Shown here piece by piece: positions 34,060-41,620 of a DNA stretch of 64,000 nucleotides. The first letter of the stretch is position 1. Each line of letters opens with the position of its first letter. The translations under genes and the position numbers were made by a program. Where the stretch lies: assembly GCF_039548895.1 (NCBI RefSeq), contig NZ_JBCLVG010000001.1. One strand, 5' to 3'. The notes beneath the pieces are model-generated. The model saw only the letters and a program-made list of their open reading frames with translations. It was not told where the DNA came from and made no database searches. The DNA is from Orlajensenia stereocauli. Its GTDB lineage: Bacteria; Actinomycetota; Actinomycetes; Actinomycetales; Microbacteriaceae.

Positions 34060-34437
34060 TCAGTCGCGCGTGTCGTGCACGGGGAGTTCGAGGGGCACGA
34101 CAGGGCAGTCCTTCCACAGGCGCTCGAGCGCGTAGTACTGGCGATCCTCCTGGTGGAAGACGTGCACGACGATGTCGCCGAAGTCGAGCAGAATCCAGCG
34201 TCCATCGGAACGGCCCTCGCGGCGGATGGTCTTCACTCCGGCGGCGAGCAGCTCGTCCTCGACCTCGCCGGCGATGGCGACGACGTTGCGCTCCGAGTTG
34301 CCGGTGACGATGAGGAAGGCGTCGACGAACGGAAGCGGGCCGGAGGTGTCGAGACCGACGAGGTCTTCACCCGACTTGGAATCGGCCGCGCGGGCGGCGA
34401 TGTTCAGGAGCTCGATGGCGCGTTCGGTGGCAGGCAT
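34060..34437 (-). CDS. rsfS: Ribosome silencing factor RsfS
   Basis: 125 residues from the ATG at 34437. DUF143 family: ERAIELLNIAARAADSKSG, VDAFLIVTGNSERNVVAIA, EGRSDGRWILLDFGDIVVHV and FHQEDRQYYALERLWKD are all conserved blocks. RsfS binds ribosomal protein L14 and blocks subunit joining in starvation. Its position after nadD and the adjacent membrane-protein gene is the usual actinobacterial order. Confidence 0.95.
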   Translation of the reverse strand: MPATERAIELLNIAARAADSKSGEDLVGLDTSGPLPFVDAFLIVTGNSERNVVAIAGEVEDELLAAGVKTIRREGRSDGRWILLDFGDIVVHVFHQEDRQYYALERLWKDCPVVPLELPVHDTRD

Positions 34438-34477
34438 GAAGAGGTTCCTTGATGAGAAGAGACGCGCTGTCGGCGCA

Positions 34478-35917
34478 TCAGAAGATGCCGGACACGAGTC
34501 CGGCGATGATGAGGGCCACGACGCCAACGGCGAGGACGCCCGCAGAGATGGAGAGGATGAAGGGGACGGTCCAGCGGCTCTGCTTCTGCGGAGGCTGGAT
34601 GACGTCTCGCGTCGAGGTCTGGCCGCTCACGGCGCGAGAGGCGCGGATCGGCTGGGCGCCGGTCGCGGGACCGGCATCCTCGAGTTCGAAGAGACGATCG
34701 ATCTCGGACGAGTCGACGCGGTCGGGGTGGGCGCCCGTCGAGCCGAGGCTGCGCGGGAGGTCGAACGATCCGGTGACCAGCACCTCGCCGGTGGTGAGTG
34801 CCACGGCGCCGTCGCCACTCTGCGGGATGGACGGCAGGATGAGGGCGCTCGTGGTCGTGGGCACTCCCCCGGCCGACACGCCGCCGGCGGCGATGCCCCG
34901 GGAGAGCAGCTGGTCGAACGACGGCTGCGCACCGGTCACGTCTCGGTCGTCTTCATGGTCTGCGTCGATCGACCAGTGGCCGACCGGCTTCGGCGGCAGC
35001 ACGTCGTCGGTATGACCGAAGTCGAACGGCGAGGCGACGGGAGGCGCGACGACGACAGCCGGAGCGGGGGCCTCGGCGGCCGGTGCGGGGACTTCGGCGA
35101 TCAGCGCGCTGGGCGCGGGCGCGGACGGAACCACGGGCACGGCGACTGTGGGAGGAAGCGAGAACCCAGTCTGCGCCGTCTCCCACACGGGGCGATTCTC
35201 GGCCTCGGACTCTGGGACCGGCGGCGACCAGGTGACGCGACGTCCGGTGTCGGATGCCGTCGGCTCGGCTTCGGGCTGAGCGGTCGGCGTCGACACCACG
35301 ACCTCGATGGCTGACTCGGCTGCGGCTGCGGCCTCCTGCTCGGCGAGCATCGCGCGCAGCTCGCGTCGAGTGAGGGTGCGCATCGGAGTGCCGTCGGACT
35401 CGACTGCGGCATCCGTCTCGGCGTCGATCGAGTCGGCACCGGATGCCGGAGCCGCCGTCGCAGCCTGCAGGCCTGCGGAGCCACCCGGAGCGTAGGAACG
35501 CTGACGGAACTCGGGTGTCGTGGCTGCGGCCGGGGTGGTGAAGGAGGGCGCCTCGCTCGGAGCGACCTCGGCGGGAGCCTGAGGCGGCGCGGGCGGAGCA
35601 CTCGTGAGGCTCCCCGCCGCGAACGACGAGCCGGAGTAGTTGGGGACTGCGGGGCGACCGGACAACAGCGCGTCGTAGTCGCTCTTCTCGTCGGCGGCGT
35701 CGGTGCTGTCGCCGCTGCCGTCGGCGTTATTCGTACCGATGGTGTCGATGGTGCCCGTGTAGGGAGTGACGAGCTGGGGGGCTTCGCCACCGGCTGTCGG
35801 CTCGGTGGTGACCGCGCGGCGAGTCAGTGGGCTCGGCGAAGCAGCGCTCTCCTGCGAACGCTCCGCTTCACGCGCCTGTCTGCGCGTCAGTGGCGGTTGA
35901 TCCTGCCACGTCGTCAT
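34478..35917 (-). CDS. Pro/Ala/Ser/Thr-rich protein with one C-terminal membrane helix
   Basis: 479 residues, ATGA overlap with nadD. The sequence is largely low-complexity and probably disordered (Ala, Pro, Thr, Ser, Glu). A repeated basic motif, LTRRQAREAER and LTRRELRAML, occurs near both ends of the disordered part. A single hydrophobic helix at about 455-476 (FILSISAGVLAVGVVALIIAG) follows basic SRW, giving a tail-anchored topology with a cytoplasmic N-terminus. No domain is recognised. The location between nadD and rsfS is common for such proteins in Microbacteriaceae. Confidence 0.8.
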   Translation of the reverse strand: MTTWQDQPPLTRRQAREAERSQESAASPSPLTRRAVTTEPTAGGEAPQLVTPYTGTIDTIGTNNADGSGDSTDAADEKSDYDALLSGRPAVPNYSGSSFAAGSLTSAPPAPPQAPAEVAPSEAPSFTTPAAATTPEFRQRSYAPGGSAGLQAATAAPASGADSIDAETDAAVESDGTPMRTLTRRELRAMLAEQEAAAAAESAIEVVVSTPTAQPEAEPTASDTGRRVTWSPPVPESEAENRPVWETAQTGFSLPPTVAVPVVPSAPAPSALIAEVPAPAAEAPAPAVVVAPPVASPFDFGHTDDVLPPKPVGHWSIDADHEDDRDVTGAQPSFDQLLSRGIAAGGVSAGGVPTTTSALILPSIPQSGDGAVALTTGEVLVTGSFDLPRSLGSTGAHPDRVDSSEIDRLFELEDAGPATGAQPIRASRAVSGQTSTRDVIQPPQKQSRWTVPFILSISAGVLAVGVVALIIAGLVSGIF

Positions 35918-36513
35918 GCCGCACTCCGATACAGATGGTGCTTCGAGATGTACTGGACCACGCCATCGGGTACCAGATACCAGACCGGGTAACCCCGGTT
36001 GACCCGTTCCCTGCAGGCGGTCGATGAGATCGCAAGTGCGGGAACCTCCAACAAGCTTACGTCCGCCTGTGGCAATCCAGAAATGCTCAGGTCGTGTCCC
36101 GGGCGACTCACAGCGACGAAATGCGCGAGCTCCCACAGCTCGTGCACGTTCTTCCAGGTGAGGATCTGCGCGATGGCGTCGGCTCCGGTGATGAAGAACA
36201 ATTCGGCCTCGGGACGTGCCGCACGGATGTCGCGCAGGGTGTCGATCGTGTACGTCGGGCCCGTTCGATCGATGTCGACGCGGCTCACTGTGAAGCGCGG
36301 ATTGGATGCCGTCGCGATCACGGTCATGAGGTAGCGGTGCTCTCCGGTCGAGACCGCGGCCTTCTGCCAGGGCTGCCCGGTGGGCACGAAGACGACTTCA
36401 TCGAGGTCGAAGGACTGCGCCACTTCGCTCGCAGCCACCAGGTGACCGTGGTGGATGGGGTCGAACGTTCCGCCCATGACGCCCACCCGGCGCCGGCGCG
36501 AAGGCTCACTCAT
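35914..36513 (-). CDS. nadD: Nicotinate-nucleotide adenylyltransferase
   Basis: 199 residues. Makes deamido-NAD from nicotinate mononucleotide and ATP. The nucleotidyltransferase motif GGTFDPIHHGHL is at the N-terminus. FVPTGQPWQK, GADAIAQILTWKN and the C-terminal ISSTACRERV (variant of the ISSTxIR motif) complete the family set. Overlaps the downstream membrane-protein gene by ATGA. Confidence 0.95.
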   Translation of the reverse strand: MSEPSRRRRVGVMGGTFDPIHHGHLVAASEVAQSFDLDEVVFVPTGQPWQKAAVSTGEHRYLMTVIATASNPRFTVSRVDIDRTGPTYTIDTLRDIRAARPEAELFFITGADAIAQILTWKNVHELWELAHFVAVSRPGHDLSISGLPQADVSLLEVPALAISSTACRERVNRGYPVWYLVPDGVVQYISKHHLYRSAA

Positions 36514-36536
36514 GAGTCGGCTTCAGCCGATTCCGG

Positions 36537-36749
36537 TCAGTGCCCGCCGCCGTGAGCGTCGTGGCCGCCACCATGCGCCGCAGCGTATGCGTCGGCCTTC
36601 ACCGCGTGCCGGTTCGCCACGTCGCGGAAGCTCCACACCACGAAGCCGAGGGCGGCGAAGACGACGAGCGCGATCGCGCCGAAGATGATCGTCGGGAAGC
36701 TGCTCGACGCGGCTTCGGTCTCAGCGAGAACTGTGGTCAGGAACGTCAT
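36537..36749 (-). CDS. Small single-helix membrane protein with a His/Gly-rich tail
   Basis: 70 residues from the ATG at 36749. One hydrophobic helix at about 20-42 (IIFGAIALVVFAALGFVVW), a basic cytoplasmic stretch (SFRDVANRHAVKADAY) and the tail AAHGGGHDAHGGGH. The His/Gly tail could bind metal, but no function is known. It lies 24 bp upstream of nadD on the same strand. Confidence 0.75.
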   Translation of the reverse strand: MTFLTTVLAETEAASSSFPTIIFGAIALVVFAALGFVVWSFRDVANRHAVKADAYAAAHGGGHDAHGGGH

Positions 36750-36808
36750 GTGTTTCTCCTTTTGCGGACGAATCGGCCTTTTTCGCCCCGTCCGAGAGCT
36801 TAGTACGG

Positions 36809-38077
36809 CTAGCCGCGCACCTGTCCATCGCCACGCACGATCCATTTCGTGCTCGTGAGCTCGGTCAGTCCCATCGGTCCGCGAGCGTGCAGCTTCTGCG
36901 TCGAGATGCCCACCTCGGCCCCGAAGCCGAACTCCCCGCCGTCGGTGAAGCGCGTCGAGGCATTCACCATGACGGCCGCGGAATCGACCTCGTTGAGGAA
37001 GCGCTCGGCATTGCCCAGATCGTTGGTGATGATCGACTCTGTGTGCTTCGTCGAGTAGCGACGGATGTGGCCGATGGCATCGTCGAGGGAGTCGACGACG
37101 CCGACCGTCACGTCCAGGCTCATGTACTCGGTGCCCCAGTCCTCGTCAGTCGCCGGGGTCGCATCAGGCCAGATGGCGCGGGTGCGCTCGTCGGCGTGCA
37201 CGGTGACTCCGGATGCCGCGAGCCGGTCGAGCACAGACGGAAGCAGTCGCTCGGCGGCATCAGCGTGCACGAGAACCGTCTCCACCGTGTTGCAGACGCT
37301 GGGGCGTTGCGTCTTGGCGTTGTGCACGATCTCCACGGCCCACTCCTGTGCCGCGCTCTCATCGAGGAAGATGTGAACGACGCCTGCTCCGGTCTCGATG
37401 ACCGGCACCTTCGACTCGGCGACGACGGTGTTGATGAGGTCCGCGCTTCCGCGAGGGATGAGAACATCGACGAAGCCGCGGGCCTGCATCAGAGCCGTGG
37501 CGCCGGCACGACCGAAGTCGTCGATGGTCTGCACCGCCGTGCGCGGGAGGCCGACGGACTGCAGCGCGTCCTGGATGAGGCCGACGAGCGCGCGATTGCT
37601 GTTCTCGGCGGCCGAGCCCCCACGGAGAACGACGGCGTTTCCGCTCTTCAGCGCGAGTGCCGCGATGTCGACGGTCACGTTCGGCCGGGCTTCGTAGATG
37701 ACGCCGACGACGCCGAACGGCACCCGTACTTGGGAGATGCGCACGCCGTTGGGCAGGGTGCTGCCCCGCACGACCTCGCCGACGGGATCGGTGAGCGACG
37801 CGATCTGCTCCACAGCCGCGGCCAAGGCCTCGACCCGCCTGCCGTCGAGGGCGAGCCTGTCGAGCAGGCCGTCGGTCAGTCCGTTCTCGCGACCGGTGTC
37901 CAGGTCGCGCGCATTGGCCGCGATCACCTCGTGCGCGGCACCGCGGAGGTGGTCGGCGACGGCGTGCAGAGCGGAGTTGCGTTGCGCCGTCGTGGCGACG
38001 GCGAGGGCGAATGACGCCGTGCGGGCGTCCTCGAGGCGCGCCTCGAATCCGGGCAGGGCGGCATCCGTCTCAGGCAT
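36809..38077 (-). CDS. proA: Gamma-glutamyl phosphate reductase
   Basis: 422 residues, aldehyde-dehydrogenase fold. Second step of proline synthesis: NADPH reduction of glutamyl 5-phosphate. The catalytic Cys lies in TQRPSVCNTVETVLVH. FGVVGVIYEARPNVTVD and VLRGGSAAENSNRAL are conserved ProA blocks; the C-terminus has FGFGAEVGISTQKLHARGPMG. Lies 29 bp downstream of proB. Confidence 0.96.
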   Translation of the reverse strand: MPETDAALPGFEARLEDARTASFALAVATTAQRNSALHAVADHLRGAAHEVIAANARDLDTGRENGLTDGLLDRLALDGRRVEALAAAVEQIASLTDPVGEVVRGSTLPNGVRISQVRVPFGVVGVIYEARPNVTVDIAALALKSGNAVVLRGGSAAENSNRALVGLIQDALQSVGLPRTAVQTIDDFGRAGATALMQARGFVDVLIPRGSADLINTVVAESKVPVIETGAGVVHIFLDESAAQEWAVEIVHNAKTQRPSVCNTVETVLVHADAAERLLPSVLDRLAASGVTVHADERTRAIWPDATPATDEDWGTEYMSLDVTVGVVDSLDDAIGHIRRYSTKHTESIITNDLGNAERFLNEVDSAAVMVNASTRFTDGGEFGFGAEVGISTQKLHARGPMGLTELTSTKWIVRGDGQVRG

Positions 38078-38106
38078 GCGTCAAGCCTAGGGCAGCTACG
38101 GAATCG

Positions 38107-38889
38107 TTACGCCGCCGGCGAGAACCAGGTGCCGACGTCGACCCCGGTGAGGGCCTCGTGCACGAGCGCCGTCGACGTGACGAGCACGGCCGTGCCGGAT
38201 TCGGCGGCGAGCCTCGCGGCAGAGGCTTTCGTCGAGGCTCCCCCGGTGCCGACGCTGTTCACTGTCGTCGACCCGAAGACGACACCCTCGAGGCCATCAC
38301 CGTAGGCGACGTTCGCGATGCGCTCGGCACCGGGCTCCTGCGGCGGCTTGGTGTACAGCGAGTCGACGTCGCTCAGCAGCACGAGCAGGTCGGCATCGAG
38401 CAGCTGCGCCACCAGGGCGGCCAAGCGGTCGTTGTCGCCGAACCGGATCTCGTGGGTGGCGACGGTGTCGTTCTCGTTGACGATGGGCAGGATGCGCAGG
38501 TCGAGGAGACGCGCCATCGCACGCTGGGCATTCGACCGGTGCGTCGGGTTCTCGAGGTCGCCGGCCGTCAGGAGCACCTGGCCTGCGACGATGTCGTAGC
38601 GATCGAGGCTGTCCTGGTACCGGAAGATGAGGAGGTTCTGGCCGACGGATGCCGCAGCCTGCTGTGTCGCGAGATCGGAGGGCCGCTCGTCCAACTGCAG
38701 GTACGGCATGCCGGTGGCGATGGCACCCGAGGAGACCAGGACGACCTCGACGCCCCGCCCGTGCGCTGCGGCCAGGGCGTCGACGAGCGGGGGGATCTGT
38801 CCGGCGTTGTCACCGCTGATCGACGACGAGCCCACCTTCACGATGACGCGCTTGGCGCGCTGGACGTCTGCCCGCTCGGTGATCCTCAC
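38107..38889 (-). CDS. proB: Glutamate 5-kinase, form lacking a PUA domain
   Basis: 260 residues. Amino-acid-kinase fold: RVIVKVGSSSISGD, VVLVSSGAIATGM, LPIVNENDTVATHEIRFGDND and GTGGASTKASAARLAAESG. It ends right after the kinase domain, so the C-terminal PUA domain of E. coli-type enzymes (about 367 residues) is absent; short forms are known. Its start overlaps the obgE stop by four bases. Phosphorylates glutamate for ProA. Confidence 0.95.
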   Translation of the reverse strand: MRITERADVQRAKRVIVKVGSSSISGDNAGQIPPLVDALAAAHGRGVEVVLVSSGAIATGMPYLQLDERPSDLATQQAAASVGQNLLIFRYQDSLDRYDIVAGQVLLTAGDLENPTHRSNAQRAMARLLDLRILPIVNENDTVATHEIRFGDNDRLAALVAQLLDADLLVLLSDVDSLYTKPPQEPGAERIANVAYGDGLEGVVFGSTTVNSVGTGGASTKASAARLAAESGTAVLVTSTALVHEALTGVDVGTWFSPAA

Positions 38890-40424
38890 CGTTCCTCGGT
38901 CTCCATCGCGGTTCCGTCGGTGTGGTCGCTGTCCTTCCAGAGACCGGCCTCGCGCTCGCGTTCGAGCTCGGCGCGGGCCTCGGCCTTGGCGTCCATCCGC
39001 TCGAAGTACGTGCTGCGACGCTCGTCGCTGGTGCGGCGACGGTCTCCGTCGAGACGGGCGTCCGTTCCGCGAGGGGCGGTGATGAGTTCGGCAGTCGACG
39101 TGAGCGTCGGCTCCCAGTCGAAGATGATGCCCTCGCCCTTGCCGATGACGACGGTGGATCCTGCGATGGCGCCTGCCTTGAACAGGCGCTCTTCGACGCC
39201 CAGCTTGGCGAGGCGGTCGGCCAGGAAGCCGACAGCCTCGTCGTTGGCGAAGTCGGTCTGGGCGACCCAGCGCTCGGGCTTGACGCCGAGGATGCGGTAG
39301 ATGTCTCCGTAGGAGCCGCCCTCCACCTTGACCGTGTAGTCCTGCTCGTTGACGGCGCTCGGGCGCAGCACGATGCGCTCGCGCGGCGGCTCGGCTGCGA
39401 TCTCGGCGCGACCCTGCTCGACGAGCTCGGCCAGCGCGAAGCTCAGCTGGCGCAGGCCCTCGTGGCTCACCGTCGAGATCTCGAAGACGCGGTAGCCGCG
39501 CTCCTCGAGGTCGGCGGTGACGAAGTCGGCGAGCTCGCGGCCCTCCGGCACGTCGATCTTGTTGAGGGCGATGAGCTGCGGGCGCTCGAGCAGCGGCTTC
39601 TGGCCATCAGGCACAGGGTAGGCGGCCAGTTCGGTGAGGATGATGTCGAGGTCGCTGATCGGGTCGCGTCCGGGGTCGAGGGTGGCGCAGTCGAGCACGT
39701 GGAGCAGCGCGGTGCAGCGCTCGACGTGGCGCAGGAACTCGAGCCCGAGTCCCTTGCCCTCGCTGGCGCCCTCGATGAGACCGGGAACGTCGGCGATCGT
39801 GTAGCGGACTTCGCCGGCCTGCACGACTCCGAGGTTGGGGTGCAGCGTGGTGAAGGGGTAGTCGGCGATCTTGGGGCGTGCAGCGGACAGCGCAGCGACG
39901 AGGCTCGACTTGCCCGCGGAGGGGTAGCCGACGAGAGCGACGTCGGCGACTGTCTTCAGCTCGAGGACGACATCGCCCTCGTAGCCGGGAATGCCGAGCA
40001 ACGCGAAGCCGGGGGCCTTGCGCTTGGTGGTCGAGAGGGCGGCGTTGCCGAGCCCGCCCTGACCACCGGGAGCAGCGATGAAGCGCATGCCCGGCTCGCT
40101 CATGTCGGCGAGTTCGTTGCCATCGCGGTCCTTGACGACGGTGCCGAGCGGCACGGGCAGCTCGAGGTCTCCCCCGTTGGCTCCGGCGCGGTGGTCGCCC
40201 ATGCCGGGACCGCCGTTGGCACTCGACCGGTGAGGCGCTCGGTGGTAGCCGAGCAGGGTCGTCGTCTGCGGGTCCGCGACGAGGATGATGTCGCCACCGT
40301 GGCCGCCGTTGCCGCCGTCGGGGCCTGCCAACGGCTTGAACTTCTCACGACGGACGGAGACGCATCCGTTGCCCCCATGACCGGCACGCAGGTGGAGCGT
40401 GACGTTGTCGACGAAGGTGGTCAT
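38886..40424 (-). CDS. obgE: Obg family GTPase
   Basis: 512 residues. The N-terminal glycine-rich Obg fold (VTLHLRAGHGGNGCVSVRRE, GPDGGNGGHGGDI, GPGMGDHRAGANGGDL) is followed by a G domain with GYPSAGKSSLVAAL (G1), DVPGLIEGASEGKGLG (G3) and ALNKID (G4). A C-terminal OCT domain contains the segment GVKPERWVAQTDFANDEA. A charged tail of about 80 residues rich in Arg/Glu is typical of actinobacterial Obg. Acts in 50S assembly and stress control; sits downstream of rplU-rpmA as usual. Confidence 0.96.
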   Translation of the reverse strand: MTTFVDNVTLHLRAGHGGNGCVSVRREKFKPLAGPDGGNGGHGGDIILVADPQTTTLLGYHRAPHRSSANGGPGMGDHRAGANGGDLELPVPLGTVVKDRDGNELADMSEPGMRFIAAPGGQGGLGNAALSTTKRKAPGFALLGIPGYEGDVVLELKTVADVALVGYPSAGKSSLVAALSAARPKIADYPFTTLHPNLGVVQAGEVRYTIADVPGLIEGASEGKGLGLEFLRHVERCTALLHVLDCATLDPGRDPISDLDIILTELAAYPVPDGQKPLLERPQLIALNKIDVPEGRELADFVTADLEERGYRVFEISTVSHEGLRQLSFALAELVEQGRAEIAAEPPRERIVLRPSAVNEQDYTVKVEGGSYGDIYRILGVKPERWVAQTDFANDEAVGFLADRLAKLGVEERLFKAGAIAGSTVVIGKGEGIIFDWEPTLTSTAELITAPRGTDARLDGDRRRTSDERRSTYFERMDAKAEARAELEREREAGLWKDSDHTDGTAMETEER

Positions 40425-40485
40425 GCTGGATTCTCCTGAACATCGGGGGCGCCGCGTCCGGGTGGACGTGCGCTGGAAAGACGGA

Positions 40486-40507
40486 AGGGCGAGCCGAAGC
40501 CCGCCCT
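40486..40507 (-). terminator. GC-rich hairpin between rpmA and obgE
   Basis: AGGGCG-A-GC ... GC-C-CGCCCT with a CGAA loop forms a compact hairpin just downstream of rpmA on the minus strand. No T-run follows, so it may be an attenuator or RNA-stability element between the ribosomal genes and obgE. Confidence 0.5.
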
Positions 40508-40531
40508 CGCGTCCATCGAATCGTGCGGTGC

Positions 40532-40789
40532 CTACTCGGCGGCCGCCACGATGTTGACGACCTTGCGGCCGCCCTTGTTGCCGAACTCGACCGAACCGGC
40601 CGAGAGGGCGAACAGAGTGTCGTCTCCGCCACGGCCGACGTTGGCGCCGGGGTGGAAGTGGGTGCCGCGCTGGCGGACGATGATCTCGCCTGCGCCGACG
40701 ACCTGGCCGCCGAAGCGCTTCACGCCGAGGCGCTGTGCGTTCGAGTCACGACCGTTGCGGGTGGAGCTTGCGCCCTTTTTGTGTGCCAT
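40532..40789 (-). CDS. rpmA: 50S ribosomal protein L27
   Basis: 85 residues: MAHKKGASSTRNGRDSNAQ, LGVKRFGGQVVGAGEIIVRQ and GTHFHPGANVGRGGDDTLFA are textbook L27. There is no N-terminal cleavable extension of the Firmicutes type. Lies 19 bp after rplU. Confidence 0.98.
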   Translation of the reverse strand: MAHKKGASSTRNGRDSNAQRLGVKRFGGQVVGAGEIIVRQRGTHFHPGANVGRGGDDTLFALSAGSVEFGNKGGRKVVNIVAAAE

Positions 40790-40808
40790 CTGTCAGTCTC
40801 CTCAGGGC

Positions 40809-41117
40809 TTACTTGATGCCGGTGATCTTGACGCGCGTGAGCTCCTGACGGTGGCCCTGACGCTTCTTGTATCCGGTCTTGTTCTTGAACTTCTGGATGA
40901 CGATCTTCGGACCACGGAGGTCGTTGAGGACCTCGGCCGTGACGGTCACCTTCTCGAGCGACTTGGCGTCCGAGGTGATCGAGTCGCCATCGACAAGCAG
41001 CACCGGAGCGAGCTCGACGTTGCCGTTCTTGTCAGCCTTGATGCGGTCCATCGTGACGATGGTTCCGACCTCGACCTTTTCCTGGCGGCCACCGGCGCGC
41101 ACAACTGCGTAAACCAC
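40809..41117 (-). CDS. rplU: 50S ribosomal protein L21
   Basis: 102 residues: VYAVVRAGGRQEKVEVGTIV, VLLVDGDSITSDAKSL and the C-terminal FKNKTGYKKRQGHRQELTRV are conserved L21 segments. It opens the rplU-rpmA-obgE-proB-proA series. Confidence 0.98.
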   Translation of the reverse strand: MVYAVVRAGGRQEKVEVGTIVTMDRIKADKNGNVELAPVLLVDGDSITSDAKSLEKVTVTAEVLNDLRGPKIVIQKFKNKTGYKKRQGHRQELTRVKITGIK

Positions 41118-41343
41118 TTTACGTACCTATTCTCTGGGGGGCTCCGAGAAGCCCCGATTCGTTTCACGGGAAATTTCCGCTGGGTTGACCGATCCAAGCC
41201 GACCTGGCCAACCAGAAAACCGTGGTGAGGGTGAGGACGAAGAATCCAACACACACCAACGGTCGAGTTTAGCCGAAGGATCTACCTCGGTCAAACACGG
41301 CCACCCGGCGCGTCGCCCGGTGGTCCGCCTTATGATCACGTAC

Positions 41344-41616
41344 ATGACCGTGCTCATCGACCAGCCGATGTGGCCGGCCCACGACACGATCTGGGCCCAT
41401 CTCGTGAGCGACGCCTCACTCGATGAACTCCACGCCTTCGCTGCCGCGAACGGCATTCCCAGGCGTGGCTTCGACCGGGACCACTACGACGTGCCACTCG
41501 AGCGCCATGAGGCTCTCGTAGCCGCCGGGGCGGTCTTCGTGTCGAATCGCGAGCTGGTCACCCGGCTCCGCGCGAGCGGACTCCGGGTGACTGCCCGCGA
41601 ACGGCGGGGCTTGTAG
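41344..41616 (+). CDS. DUF4031 domain protein
   Basis: 90 residues: TVLIDQPMWPAHDTIWAHLV, SLDELHAFAAANGIPRRGFD, DHYDVPLERHEALVAAGAV and ELVTRLRASGLR. This matches the small actinobacterial DUF4031 family of unknown function. The start is ambiguous: ATG at 41344, or ATG at 41332, which adds four residues. It is the only plus-strand gene between rplU and rne, and converges with rne four bases before its stop. Confidence 0.8.
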   Translation: MTVLIDQPMWPAHDTIWAHLVSDASLDELHAFAAANGIPRRGFDRDHYDVPLERHEALVAAGAVFVSNRELVTRLRASGLRVTARERRGL

Positions 41617-41620
41617 GGGT

